Shown here in pieces: positions 41,463 through 48,666 of a stretch of DNA of 64,000 bases. Numbering within the stretch: the stretch's first letter is position 1; the number at the start of each line of letters is the position of its first letter. The translations under genes were made by a program, and so were the position numbers. The stretch comes from Pleurocapsa minor GSE-CHR-MK 17-07R (GTDB lineage Bacteria; Chloroflexota; Anaerolineae; Aggregatilineales; Phototrophicaceae), in contig JAHHHY010000012.1 of the NCBI GenBank assembly GCA_019359125.1, positions 124,001 to 188,000 of the forward strand. The letters run 5' to 3'. The notes under the pieces were generated by a model. It was not told the origin of the DNA, made no database searches, and was given only the letters and a program-made list of their open reading frames with translations.

Positions 41463-42311
41463 TTAAGCCAGTTCGCTGATGATGGCTTGCAGTTCATCGG
41501 CGACACGTGCCATTGGAGATATCCGCCGGACAGGATCTTTGCTGAGCATGTTATCCACCAGCGTGATAAGACGCGGAGGCACCTGGGGCTGATGGATAGG
41601 CTGATAGTCGTCGTGGATGATCCGGACGATGAGCGCCTGCATATTGCGCGCGCGATCAGCATAAGTTGTGTCGGGTTCCCAAGGGAAGTGCCCACTGAGT
41701 GCATAGTACAGGGTGACACCCAGGGCCCAGATATCCCGTTCGATGGTTGGTGCCGCGCCCTGAAAGCATTCAGGACTCATGTAGGGCGGATTACCGGGTA
41801 CAGCCTCTGGATTCTGTTCATAATTGGCAATCGTGAACTCGATAAGCCGGGGTTGATCCTCAATCAGCAGGATATTTTCGGCTGAGACATCACAGTGAAT
41901 GATCTCATGCTGATGGAGGGCTGTCAGCGTACGGGCCATCGAGAGGATCACTGACAGCGCAAATTGTAGGGGTAAGTGACCGACTTTCTCAATGCGCATG
42001 GCAAGGTTTTCGAAATCAAAGGCGGGGTAAACGTGGTAATAGAGGGGATGCTCAAATCCAACATCGAGTAATTCGAGGATATTCAGTTGCTTCAGCTGGT
42101 GAATAAGTTTCTTTTCGTTTTCCATCTTGCGTTGCAGTTTGTCGGCCGCGAGATGTTCAATACCTACCCCAACAGCCCCGACTTCAGCAATATTGATCGT
42201 TCTCAGGGTGACAGGGGTCCGGGTGTGCATGTTGATAGCACGGTAGTAATCCGTTTCGCCCACACGGTGCATATGCTCAATGATGCGATAGGTATTCGCA
42301 ATGTTGTTCAT
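41463..42311 (-). CDS. Degenerate Ser/Thr protein kinase homologue (possible pseudokinase)
   Basis: 282 residues with a kinase fold but altered active site. There is no Gly-rich loop; the ATP-binding Lys is R37 (VTLRTIN); HRD is HCD (H139-C140-D141), so the catalytic Asp and N146 remain; the Mg-binding DFG is E158-F-T. The activation segment ends in MSPE and the C-lobe (DIWALGVTLYYALSGHFPW) is normal. No membrane segment or sensor domain. Its codons are visibly less GC-rich than the neighbours, and it is flanked by duplicated fragments of both neighbouring genes, suggesting arrival by recombination. Its start overlaps a 24-codon upstream ORF. It may bind rather than phosphorylate. Confidence 0.75.
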   Translation of the reverse strand: MNNIANTYRIIEHMHRVGETDYYRAINMHTRTPVTLRTINIAEVGAVGVGIEHLAADKLQRKMENEKKLIHQLKQLNILELLDVGFEHPLYYHVYPAFDFENLAMRIEKVGHLPLQFALSVILSMARTLTALHQHEIIHCDVSAENILLIEDQPRLIEFTIANYEQNPEAVPGNPPYMSPECFQGAAPTIERDIWALGVTLYYALSGHFPWEPDTTYADRARNMQALIVRIIHDDYQPIHQPQVPPRLITLVDNMLSKDPVRRISPMARVADELQAIISELA

Positions 42312-42382
42312 AACCGGTCCTGTGTCTCGGGATGGAAAGTGACAATGATTTGCCGCTTATGGATGGGAACTGGCACCATCAT
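42308..42382 (-). CDS. 24-codon upstream ORF coupled to the kinase-like gene
   Basis: On the minus strand an ATGATG start (42382) opens a 24-residue frame, MMVPVPIHKRQI..., whose TGA overlaps the kinase ATG by 4 bp (ATGA). Its first 14 codons resemble the start of the ArsB-like permease gene (MMPVLVYERKIM) in both DNA and protein. It may be a remnant that now couples translation, or simply a relic. Confidence 0.45.
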   Translation of the reverse strand: MMVPVPIHKRQIIVTFHPETQDRL

Positions 42383-42387
42383 AGACA

Positions 42388-42406
42388 TTTCGCCAGCCCG
42401 CGCAAC
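42388..42406. repeat. 19-bp direct repeat, copy 1
   Basis: TTTCGCCAGCCCGCGCAAC is identical to 43770-43788. The similarity runs on for about 45 bp into the adjacent start codons. On its other side (42396-42423) the sequence copies the 3' end of the gene at 40975, so this spot is a mosaic of two neighbours. Confidence 0.85.
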
Positions 42407-42474
42407 AATCGTATGCGCGCAAAGGAAGGCCCGCTCAAATCGCGAATGTCAGCGCCATCTTCAGGAAGTCGTGT

Positions 42475-42503
42475 CCCTTTTTAACTTTTCCCTTTTAACT
42501 TTC
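42475..42503. repeat. Short tandem repeat after the permease gene
   Basis: Two adjacent AT-rich copies, CCCTTTTTAACTTTT and CCCTTTTAACTTTC, immediately past the permease stop. The gap 42383-42504 otherwise holds the mosaic repeat only. Confidence 0.6.
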
Positions 42504-42504
42504 T

Positions 42505-43761
42505 TCATGTCACCGACAGCCACAGGATGCCGATCACCAGCGTGACAATCGTGATCGGCACGCCTGCCTTCAGATACTCCGCAAACGTCAGGCGCACGCC
42601 GCGCTCCCCCGCGATTTCAGCCACAATCAGATTGGCGACCGAGCCAAGCAGGGTCAGATTGCCGGCCAGCGTGCTGCTCATCGCCAGCGTCAGCCACGCC
42701 AGCTCAGGATTGGGCAGCGACGGCACCACCGGGCGGAACAAGAGCACCGCGGGCACATTCGAAACCAGGTTGCTCAGGCCGGCAGAAGCCAGGCTGAGCG
42801 GCGCGACGCCGCCCGACACCACTGGCGCGATGGCCGCAAACAACCGTTCGCTCAGGCCAGTCGTGGTCAGCGCGCCGGTAATCACAAACAGGCCCGCGAA
42901 AAAAGCCAGCAGGCTCCAGTCGATGTGCAACAGGCGATTCGGCTTCAGCCGCGAGACCAGCAGCAGCGACACGACCGCCAGCGACGTGCCCGCCGGGGGC
43001 AGCCCCACCAGGAACGCCACCAACAGGATGCCCGTCACGATCAGCGTGGAGCGCAGCAGCGGCCGATGCACCTGCGGGGGCGGCACCACTGGCATCACCC
43101 ACGGGCGCGAGAATTCCTGGCGATACACCAGCATGAGTATCAGCCACGCGGCGGCCAGCCCCAGCAGCGCGACCGGCCCCAGACGTGCCAGAAACGTGAC
43201 ATACGGAATCTCGCTGGCCTGCCCGATGAGCAGGTTCTGCGGGTTGCCAGTGATGGTGGCCGTCGAGCCGATATTTGCGCCGGTCGCCAGCCCCATCAGG
43301 TACGGAATCGGGTCACGCTTTGCGCGCAAGGCGATGTCCAGCACCAGCGGGGTGAACAGCACGCACACCGGGTCATTCAGAAACAGCGCCGACAGCATGC
43401 CACTGGCCACGATGACAAGCGCCAGCAGCATGCGCGCAGATCGCGCAAATTTCAGCACGCGTCCGCCCACCCACGCGAAGAACCCGGCCAGCCGAAGATT
43501 CACATTCAGCACCATCAGCGCGAACAGCAGCACGATCGTGCCCAGGTCGATGGCGTGGAAGGCTTCCTCCTGCCCAATCGCGCCGACACCAATCAGCAGA
43601 CCTGCCCCGGCCACCGCGATGGTGGTGCGGTTCATGCGCGTGCGCGGCACTTTGCCGATGGCGATAAACACGAATAACAGCAGGATCAATAGGGCATAAA
43701 CGATCTGCGCGGGCTGGAGGGGCGTCATGATTTTCCGCTCGTATACGAGAACGGGCATCAT
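42505..43761 (-). CDS. ArsB/NhaD-type anion permease
   Basis: 418 residues, about ten to twelve membrane segments. The motif ATGANIGSTATITGNPQNLL and its pseudo-repeat SSTLAGNLTLLGSVANL are the two inverted substrate-binding hairpins of the ArsB/CitM ion-transporter superfamily. The substrate may be arsenite, citrate, sulfate or Na+. ATG 43761 is kept because AAAGGA lies 6 bp upstream, but ATG 43728 (MTPLQPAQ) would fit the usual N-terminus. Confidence 0.82.
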   Translation of the reverse strand: MMPVLVYERKIMTPLQPAQIVYALLILLLFVFIAIGKVPRTRMNRTTIAVAGAGLLIGVGAIGQEEAFHAIDLGTIVLLFALMVLNVNLRLAGFFAWVGGRVLKFARSARMLLALVIVASGMLSALFLNDPVCVLFTPLVLDIALRAKRDPIPYLMGLATGANIGSTATITGNPQNLLIGQASEIPYVTFLARLGPVALLGLAAAWLILMLVYRQEFSRPWVMPVVPPPQVHRPLLRSTLIVTGILLVAFLVGLPPAGTSLAVVSLLLVSRLKPNRLLHIDWSLLAFFAGLFVITGALTTTGLSERLFAAIAPVVSGGVAPLSLASAGLSNLVSNVPAVLLFRPVVPSLPNPELAWLTLAMSSTLAGNLTLLGSVANLIVAEIAGERGVRLTFAEYLKAGVPITIVTLVIGILWLSVT

Positions 43762-43769
43762 GATAATCC

Positions 43770-43788
43770 TTTCGCCAGCCCGCGCAAC
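43770..43788. repeat. 19-bp direct repeat, copy 2
   Basis: Identical to 42388-42406; here it sits directly upstream of the permease ribosome site. Confidence 0.85.
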
Positions 43789-43798
43789 GGACGGTTTC

Positions 43799-43827
43799 TT
43801 GATTTTAGAACATAAATTCTATATAAT
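43799..43827 (+). promoter_or_regulatory. Promoter of the radical SAM DNA-repair gene
   Basis: TTGATT (43799-43804), 17-bp spacer, TATAAT (43822-43827). The expected transcription start, 7 bp on, coincides with the ATG at 43834, so the mRNA would be leaderless. Confidence 0.75.
43806..43821. promoter_or_regulatory. LexA-like operator inside the promoter spacer
   Basis: TAGAACATAAATTCTA: TAGAA and TTCTA are perfect inverted arms, and GAAC-N4-ATTC differs by one base from the GAAC-N4-GTTC SOS box of Gram-positive bacteria. It fills the gap between -35 and -10 of a DNA-repair gene. Confidence 0.5.
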
Positions 43828-43833
43828 GAGTGC

Positions 43834-45015
43834 ATGACGAACTTCAGCATTGCCCCCGACACGATGACAAAACTGACGCGCATGGGCGACGTCACCTTTT
43901 TCGAGCCTGCCGGTGATTCCCCGCACGAGGAGCGTCATGCGCGCCACAAACGCGCGCCGCAGGAATTTCAGTCACGCGGGCTGGAAGACTGCATCTCGCA
44001 GGTGTCCACGCCGACCGGGGCAAAGCCTATCCTCAAATCGATGCTGACAACCGCCTGCGAGCGCAACTGCTTTTACTGCCCGTTTCGCGCTGGCCGCACC
44101 CGCACCGAGCGCATCACCATCTCGCCGGATGACATGGCCCACGCGACCGACGCGCTGGCCCGCGCCGGCAAGATCACCGGCATTTTTTTGTCGTCCGGCA
44201 TCATCAAAGGCAGCGTGACCACGCAGGACAAGATCATCGACACGGCCGAAATCCTGCGCCGGAAATATCGCTATCGCGGCTACATTCACCTGAAGGTCAT
44301 GCCCGGCGCGGAAGAAGCCCAGCTTTATCGCTCGATGCAGCTGGCAGACCGCGTCAGCATCAATCTCGAAGGTCCGACCGTCGAGCGTCTCGCTGCCCTG
44401 GCGCCCAAAAAGGAATTCGACCGCGAGCTGCTGGGGCTGCTGCATGTGGCCGCCAAAATCCGCCGCGAGCATCCACACGAACGGCTGGCGCGGCCGGTCA
44501 CGCAGTTTGTGGTCGGCGCAGTCGGCGATACCGACGCCGAGCTGCTCACGCTGACCAGCCAGTTGTATGCGCGGCTGGGGCTGGCGCGGGCGTACTATTC
44601 GGCCTTTGAACCTGTCTTGCAGACGCCGCTGGAAAACACCCGCCCCACCGAGCCGCTGCGCGAACGCCGTCTGTACCAGTCCAGCTTTCTGCTGCGCGAT
44701 TACGGCTGGGATGTCGAGGACCTGCCGTTTGTCGACGCGGGCAATCTGCGCCAGGATGTCGACCCCAAGACTGCCTGGGCGGATATCCATCTGAAACAGG
44801 CGCCCATCGACCTGGCGACTGCCGAGCGCCATGACCTGCTGCGCGTGCCCGGCATCGGCCCCAGATACGCCGACCTGATCGTTCAGGCGCGCGGCCGCGG
44901 CAGGCTGACTGACCTGAACGACCTGCGCAGGCTGGGCATCGCCGCGCCCGAAAAAGCCGCGCCCTATATTCTGCTGGGCGGCCGCGCCGTCCCCGTGCAG
45001 CAAAGCCTGTTCTGA
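43834..45015 (+). CDS. Putative DNA modification/repair radical SAM protein
   Basis: 393 residues. The iron-sulfur motif is C75-x3-C79-x2-C82 (CERNCFYC). Next come radical SAM core segments (FLSSGIIKG, YIHLKVMPGAEEAQ, INLEGPT). The C-terminal helix-hairpin-helix region (LLRVPGIGPRYADLIVQARGRG) suggests DNA binding. This is the family usually encoded beside a uracil-DNA-glycosylase-like partner; that partner is not in the window. The reaction is not established. The leaderless promoter with a LexA-like box supports DNA-damage control. Confidence 0.88.
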   Translation: MTNFSIAPDTMTKLTRMGDVTFFEPAGDSPHEERHARHKRAPQEFQSRGLEDCISQVSTPTGAKPILKSMLTTACERNCFYCPFRAGRTRTERITISPDDMAHATDALARAGKITGIFLSSGIIKGSVTTQDKIIDTAEILRRKYRYRGYIHLKVMPGAEEAQLYRSMQLADRVSINLEGPTVERLAALAPKKEFDRELLGLLHVAAKIRREHPHERLARPVTQFVVGAVGDTDAELLTLTSQLYARLGLARAYYSAFEPVLQTPLENTRPTEPLRERRLYQSSFLLRDYGWDVEDLPFVDAGNLRQDVDPKTAWADIHLKQAPIDLATAERHDLLRVPGIGPRYADLIVQARGRGRLTDLNDLRRLGIAAPEKAAPYILLGGRAVPVQQSLF

Positions 45016-45023
45016 CGCCAGAT

Positions 45024-45045
45024 TAATCAAATCCAGATTTGATTA
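45024..45045. promoter_or_regulatory. Inverted repeat upstream of etfBA
   Basis: TAATCAAATC and GATTTGATTA, perfect 10-bp arms with a 2-bp centre, ending one base before the proposed etf -35. No U-tract follows. This suggests a regulator site rather than a terminator. Confidence 0.5.
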
Positions 45046-45074
45046 TTGCAGCAGCACCTCCCCTGGGATACACT
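45046..45074 (+). promoter_or_regulatory. Putative etfBA promoter
   Basis: TTGCAG (45046-45051), 17 bp, TACACT (45069-45074), 40 bp before the start codon. Confidence 0.5.
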
Positions 45075-45113
45075 TTCGGCAGTTTGGAAGATAACCTTTT
45101 TCAGGAGGATGCC

Positions 45114-45893
45114 TTGCACGTCGTTGCATTTACGCGCAGCACACCAGACACCGCTGCCAAAGTCGAAGTAGGGGCAAACGGACAGCCCACGTGGGGAGAC
45201 GCCGCCACCGTCGTCAATCCGTGGGATGAATATGCACTGGAGGAAGCCATCCTGCAGGCCGAAGCGACCAGCGGCCAGGCGACCGTAATCGCGCTGGGAG
45301 ACGAGCTGCACAACGAGGCGCTCAAGCACAGCCTGGCGATGGGCCTGAACGCGGCCATCCGCGTGGAAGACGCCGCGCTGAACACCGGCGATGCGCTGGC
45401 CGCCGCCTCTGCCGCCGCCGCAGCCGTGAAGAAGCTGGGCGATGTGAAGCTGGTCATCTGCGGCAAAGAGGCCGTGGACACCGGCACCGATCAGCATATC
45501 TTCCAGATGGCGCGCAAGCTGGGCTGGACGCTGCTGTCGAATGTCTCGAAAATTCTGTCGGTGGACGAGGCGGCAGGCACGATTCGCGTCGAGCGCCAGA
45601 TCGAACAGGGCAAACAGGTCGTCAGCGCCGCGCTGCCGGCCGTGCTCACGGTGACCAAAGAGATCAACGAGCCGCGCTATCCATCCTTCATCGGCATTCG
45701 CAAGGCCTCGAAAGCGACGATTCCCGTGTGGTCACTGGCAGACCTGGCCGCCGAGGTTCCCTCCGCAGGCGTCAGCGTGACCGGCTACCGCAATCTGCCG
45801 CCGCGCGATGTCAAGCTGGAGATGCTGTCCGGCACGCCCGAAGAAATGGCCGCGAAGCTGGTCGATCTGCTGATTGAAGAGAAGGTGCTGTAA
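45114..45893 (+). CDS. etfB: Electron transfer flavoprotein beta subunit
   Basis: 259 residues from TTG 45114, chosen because AGGAGG lies 5 bp upstream and the protein then opens as MHVVAFTRSTPD. The AMP/adenine-binding core is typical: ALGDELHNEALKHSLAMG, LVICGKEAVDTGTDQ and the recognition-loop region LPAVLTVTKEINEPRYPS. With EtfA it accepts electrons from acyl-CoA dehydrogenases. Its stop overlaps the etfA start by 1 bp. Confidence 0.93.
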   Translation: MHVVAFTRSTPDTAAKVEVGANGQPTWGDAATVVNPWDEYALEEAILQAEATSGQATVIALGDELHNEALKHSLAMGLNAAIRVEDAALNTGDALAAASAAAAAVKKLGDVKLVICGKEAVDTGTDQHIFQMARKLGWTLLSNVSKILSVDEAAGTIRVERQIEQGKQVVSAALPAVLTVTKEINEPRYPSFIGIRKASKATIPVWSLADLAAEVPSAGVSVTGYRNLPPRDVKLEMLSGTPEEMAAKLVDLLIEEKVL

Positions 45894-46933
45894 TGACGAC
45901 CGTATTTGCATTTATCGAGACCTTTAAAGGCGTCGCGTCGCCTGCAAGCTGGGAAGCCGTCGCCGCCGCAAAGATGATCGCCGGGGCGGGCGGCGCCAGC
46001 GTGACCGCGCTGGTGTTTGGCGAGAATGCCTCGGCCGTGGCGTCGCAGGCCGCCCAGTATGGCGCGAACGCGGCACTGGTATGCGAGGATGCCACGCTGG
46101 CACAGTTTCGCCTGGAGCCGTTCGCCGCGCTGCTGACTGCGCTCGTGAATGAGCACAAGCCCGTAGCTGTCGTGGCCGTCTCCAGCAGCCGGGCACGCGA
46201 GCTGCTGGCCGCCAGCGCCGCTGATACCAACAGCCCGATGCTGAGCGAAGTGGCTGCGCTGACCGTGGGCGCGGACGGCAAACTGTCCGCAGAGCGCGCC
46301 GTGTATGCGGGCAAGGTCATCAGCGATGTGGCCGTGACCGGCGGCGGCACACAGTTCGTCACGCTGCGTTCGCGCGCTTTCAAGGCCGCCACGCCGGATG
46401 CCAGCGCGCAGGCCGCAGTGACGACGGTCGCGCCTGCCCTGAGCGAAGACCAGATTCCCACAAAGATCGAGTCGTTTGAAGAAGAAGTCGGCAAGGTCAG
46501 CCTGAGCGACGCCGCCATCATCGTCAGCGGTGGCCGCGCTATGGCCAACAATCCGAAGGACGCCCCGGCAGGCACAGCCGACGCCGCCGTGTGGAAGGCG
46601 CAGGACGGCTTCGCGCATACCATCCAGCCGCTGGCCGAAGCGCTGGGCGGGGCCGTGGGCGCCAGCCGCGCCGCCGTCGATGCGGGCTATATTCCGTATG
46701 CCCACCAGGTCGGCCAGACCGGCAAGGTGGTCGCGCCTGACCTGTATATCGCGGCGGGCATCAGCGGCGCCATCCAGCATCAGGCGGGCATGCGCACCAG
46801 CAAGGTGATCGTTGCCATCAACAAGGACCCGGAAGCGCCGATTTTCAAGATGGCGCGTTTCGGCCTGGTCGGGGACCTGTATGCCATCGTGCCGGCCATC
46901 ACCGCCGAAGTGAAGCGTCGCCTGGGGAAATAG
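45893..46933 (+). CDS. etfA: Electron transfer flavoprotein alpha subunit
   Basis: 346 residues. The C-terminal FAD-binding domain shows GAVGASRAAVDAGY, the QVGQTGKVVAPDLYIA loop and GISGAIQHQAGM, then IVAINKDPEAPIF. Forms the heterodimer with EtfB and passes electrons towards the quinone pool through an ETF dehydrogenase that is not in the window. The acyl-CoA dehydrogenase at 36910 is a likely donor. Confidence 0.95.
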   Translation: MTTVFAFIETFKGVASPASWEAVAAAKMIAGAGGASVTALVFGENASAVASQAAQYGANAALVCEDATLAQFRLEPFAALLTALVNEHKPVAVVAVSSSRARELLAASAADTNSPMLSEVAALTVGADGKLSAERAVYAGKVISDVAVTGGGTQFVTLRSRAFKAATPDASAQAAVTTVAPALSEDQIPTKIESFEEEVGKVSLSDAAIIVSGGRAMANNPKDAPAGTADAAVWKAQDGFAHTIQPLAEALGGAVGASRAAVDAGYIPYAHQVGQTGKVVAPDLYIAAGISGAIQHQAGMRTSKVIVAINKDPEAPIFKMARFGLVGDLYAIVPAITAEVKRRLGK

Positions 46934-47007
46934 GGTTCAGGACACATGCTGTTACATGGGCGGATGGTGTCTTTCCGCCCATGCGTTCATAACAATGTTC
47001 TCGCTGG

Positions 47008-47023
47008 GCGCCTCGCGAGGCGC
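47008..47023. repeat. Palindromic repeat (degenerate family copy)
   Basis: GCGCCTCGCGAGGCGC, followed by TCCTAC. The matching GTAGGA on the left has decayed. Same design as the palindromes at 31094 and 47112. Confidence 0.6.
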
Positions 47024-47111
47024 TCCTACAACGGCCGGCCTGACGGCCATTCATGACCTGCCTTTAAGCCGATTCCATACAAGTGCATTTCCATCCAATG
47101 AGGTCGCAGGC

Positions 47112-47135
47112 GTAGGGGCGCATCGCGATGCGCCC
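47112..47135. repeat. Palindromic repeat (family copy)
   Basis: GTAGGGGCGCATCG then CGATGCGCCC, of which 20 bp (47116-47135) are perfectly palindromic. The region 46934-47235 contains no gene: only these two repeats and the tmRNA promoter. Confidence 0.7.
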
Positions 47136-47192
47136 GCGGTTAGGCCATATTTCCTCTATTCTTACCCCACCCATACCCCCAATAGATGACCC

Positions 47193-47220
47193 TTTCCGAA
47201 CCCTCAGACTCTGCTATACT
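47193..47220 (+). promoter_or_regulatory. tmRNA promoter
   Basis: Extended -10 TGCTATACT (47212-47220) with a weak -35 TTTCCG (47193-47198), ending 15 bp before the mature 5' end. Confidence 0.6.
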
Positions 47221-47235
47221 GTCTATTGTCAACAC

Positions 47236-47616
47236 GGGGGTGACATAGACTCGACGTGGGAGTTTGGTCTCGTGTGGCAGGCCGCAGCGCCTAACTGCGT
47301 TAAAATGGGCAAAACTTTAGGTGCCAACAACACCAACACTGCCTACGCTTACGCCGCCTAGTCGGCTAAAGTAAAGGTGTTGGGCCACAGTAGCCCAACC
47401 GTCCGTCACCATCGGCCCTATCCGGGGGTGTAACGGGCGTCACCAATGATAGGGTGCTTCTGTGCCACGCCGATACGCGCAGACTAAGATTATCGGCTAG
47501 GTGGGTGTGTACCGGGTTGATCGGGGCTGCACACACCGAAAACTAACGATCAACTAAGCCTGTAGAAGCACGTTATTGGCTCTTATCGGACCGCGGGGCA
47601 GTACCGCGCACCTCCA
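47236..47616 (+). ncRNA. ssrA: Transfer-messenger RNA
   Basis: 381 nt. The 5' end GGGGGTG pairs with CACCTCC at 47609-47615, followed by A and no encoded CCA. The conserved GACATAGACTCGACG D-arm region follows. The tag frame reads (A)NNTNTAYAYAA, from GCC at about 47322 to TAG 47361, ending in the usual Ala-Ala. Further pseudoknot-like stems follow. It rescues stalled ribosomes with SmpB. Oddly, the T arm has a normal 5-bp stem (CGCGG/CCGCG) but its 7-nt loop is GGCAGTA instead of the near-universal TTCRANY. Confidence 0.93.
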
Positions 47617-47619
47617 CTG

Positions 47620-47657
47620 AAACGCCACCAGCGACCCTGTTCCCCGGTGGCGTTTTT
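47620..47657 (+). terminator. tmRNA terminator
   Basis: AAACGCCACC pairs with GGTGGCGTTT (47646-47655) and runs into a T-tract, just after the tmRNA 3' end. Confidence 0.85.
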
Positions 47658-47738
47658 GATTCCCTCGAAAGTGCTGCCATCGTTTGCTACACTGAAGGCA
47701 CATCATCTGTGCTTCGTCGGCCTTATCGGAATTCGCGT

Positions 47739-48566
47739 ATGCATCGTGCACTCATTCGTACCTCTGGAATCATTCTGCTGCTGGCTGTGCTGGCGGCCTG
47801 CAATATGTTTGCCCCTGAGGCAGGCCAGCAGACGCTGTCGGCAGAGCGCGACCTGCGCGGCACCGAAGTCGCCATCGCCCGGCTGACGGCCACGCCCATC
47901 AATGACCGCCTGAATGTGACGCTGGAAGGCGCGCTGACGGCGCTGGCGCGTTCGCATGGGCAGACCACCCGCATCGCCGCGACCCTGCAGGCGCTGGGCA
48001 CACCGTTTGTGGACAGCCGCTTCGTCACCCCGGCCGCGCTGGATAATGACGCGTCTGTCGCCGGGCAAACCGGGCTGGCCAGCTCCGGACAGACAAATAT
48101 CCAGCAGCCCGTTATCCCAGTGGTCGAGCCGACCATCATCGGCCAGGGCGCCGCGCAGGGCAATGCCAGCGATCTGGTGCCACCCACGCCCACGCCGTTT
48201 GTGGAAGGGGCCACGCTGGAACCCTCAACAGTCGGCCTGTCTGACGTGGTGACAGCGCAGGCCGTGGGCGCCGACGACTGCGCCCTGTCGCCCATCAGCG
48301 AGTTTCCCGCAACCACCGAGGGCGTGTACGTGGTGGCGCGGGCGCAGAACCTCAGCCCGGCCAATCTGCTCACGGCGCGCTTCCTGCTCAACGGCGTGGA
48401 GCAGGTCTTTTACACCTGGTCCCCATCATTCAACATCGCCCAGGGCTGCATCTGGTTTTACATGCCTGCGGCAGACGTCACCGCGCTGGCTGGCACCTGG
48501 ACGGCGCAGATCGATATCGACGGCGCGGCGGGCGTGCAGGTGCCTTTTACCGTATTCGCCGCCTGA
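47739..48566 (+). CDS. Hypothetical lipoprotein
   Basis: 275 residues from ATG 47739. Signal peptide with lipobox LAAC (cleavage before Cys at about 24). The mature part starts with a helical segment, continues with a Pro/Thr-rich linker (LVPPTPTPF) and ends in a beta-rich domain of about 100 residues with two Cys (DDCALSP, QGCIWFY) that may form a disulfide. No family recognised. An extended -10 (TGCTACACT, 47685-47693) lies upstream. Confidence 0.7.
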   Translation: MHRALIRTSGIILLLAVLAACNMFAPEAGQQTLSAERDLRGTEVAIARLTATPINDRLNVTLEGALTALARSHGQTTRIAATLQALGTPFVDSRFVTPAALDNDASVAGQTGLASSGQTNIQQPVIPVVEPTIIGQGAAQGNASDLVPPTPTPFVEGATLEPSTVGLSDVVTAQAVGADDCALSPISEFPATTEGVYVVARAQNLSPANLLTARFLLNGVEQVFYTWSPSFNIAQGCIWFYMPAADVTALAGTWTAQIDIDGAAGVQVPFTVFAA

Positions 48567-48666
48567 CCACACGTGCAGTATCGTTCAGACCGCCGTGCAC
48601 GTATCATTCACAAAGTGAACGTCTGCGGCCTCCCGCTTTGTCAATCCATTCAGAAAGTGACCTGCC

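Noticed and set aside
48567-48666. Near-repeats CGTGCA-TATC-TTCA and CATTCACAAAGTGA before the ABC exporter
   Set aside because: Copies are imperfect and spaced irregularly; no convincing operator or promoter could be assigned.
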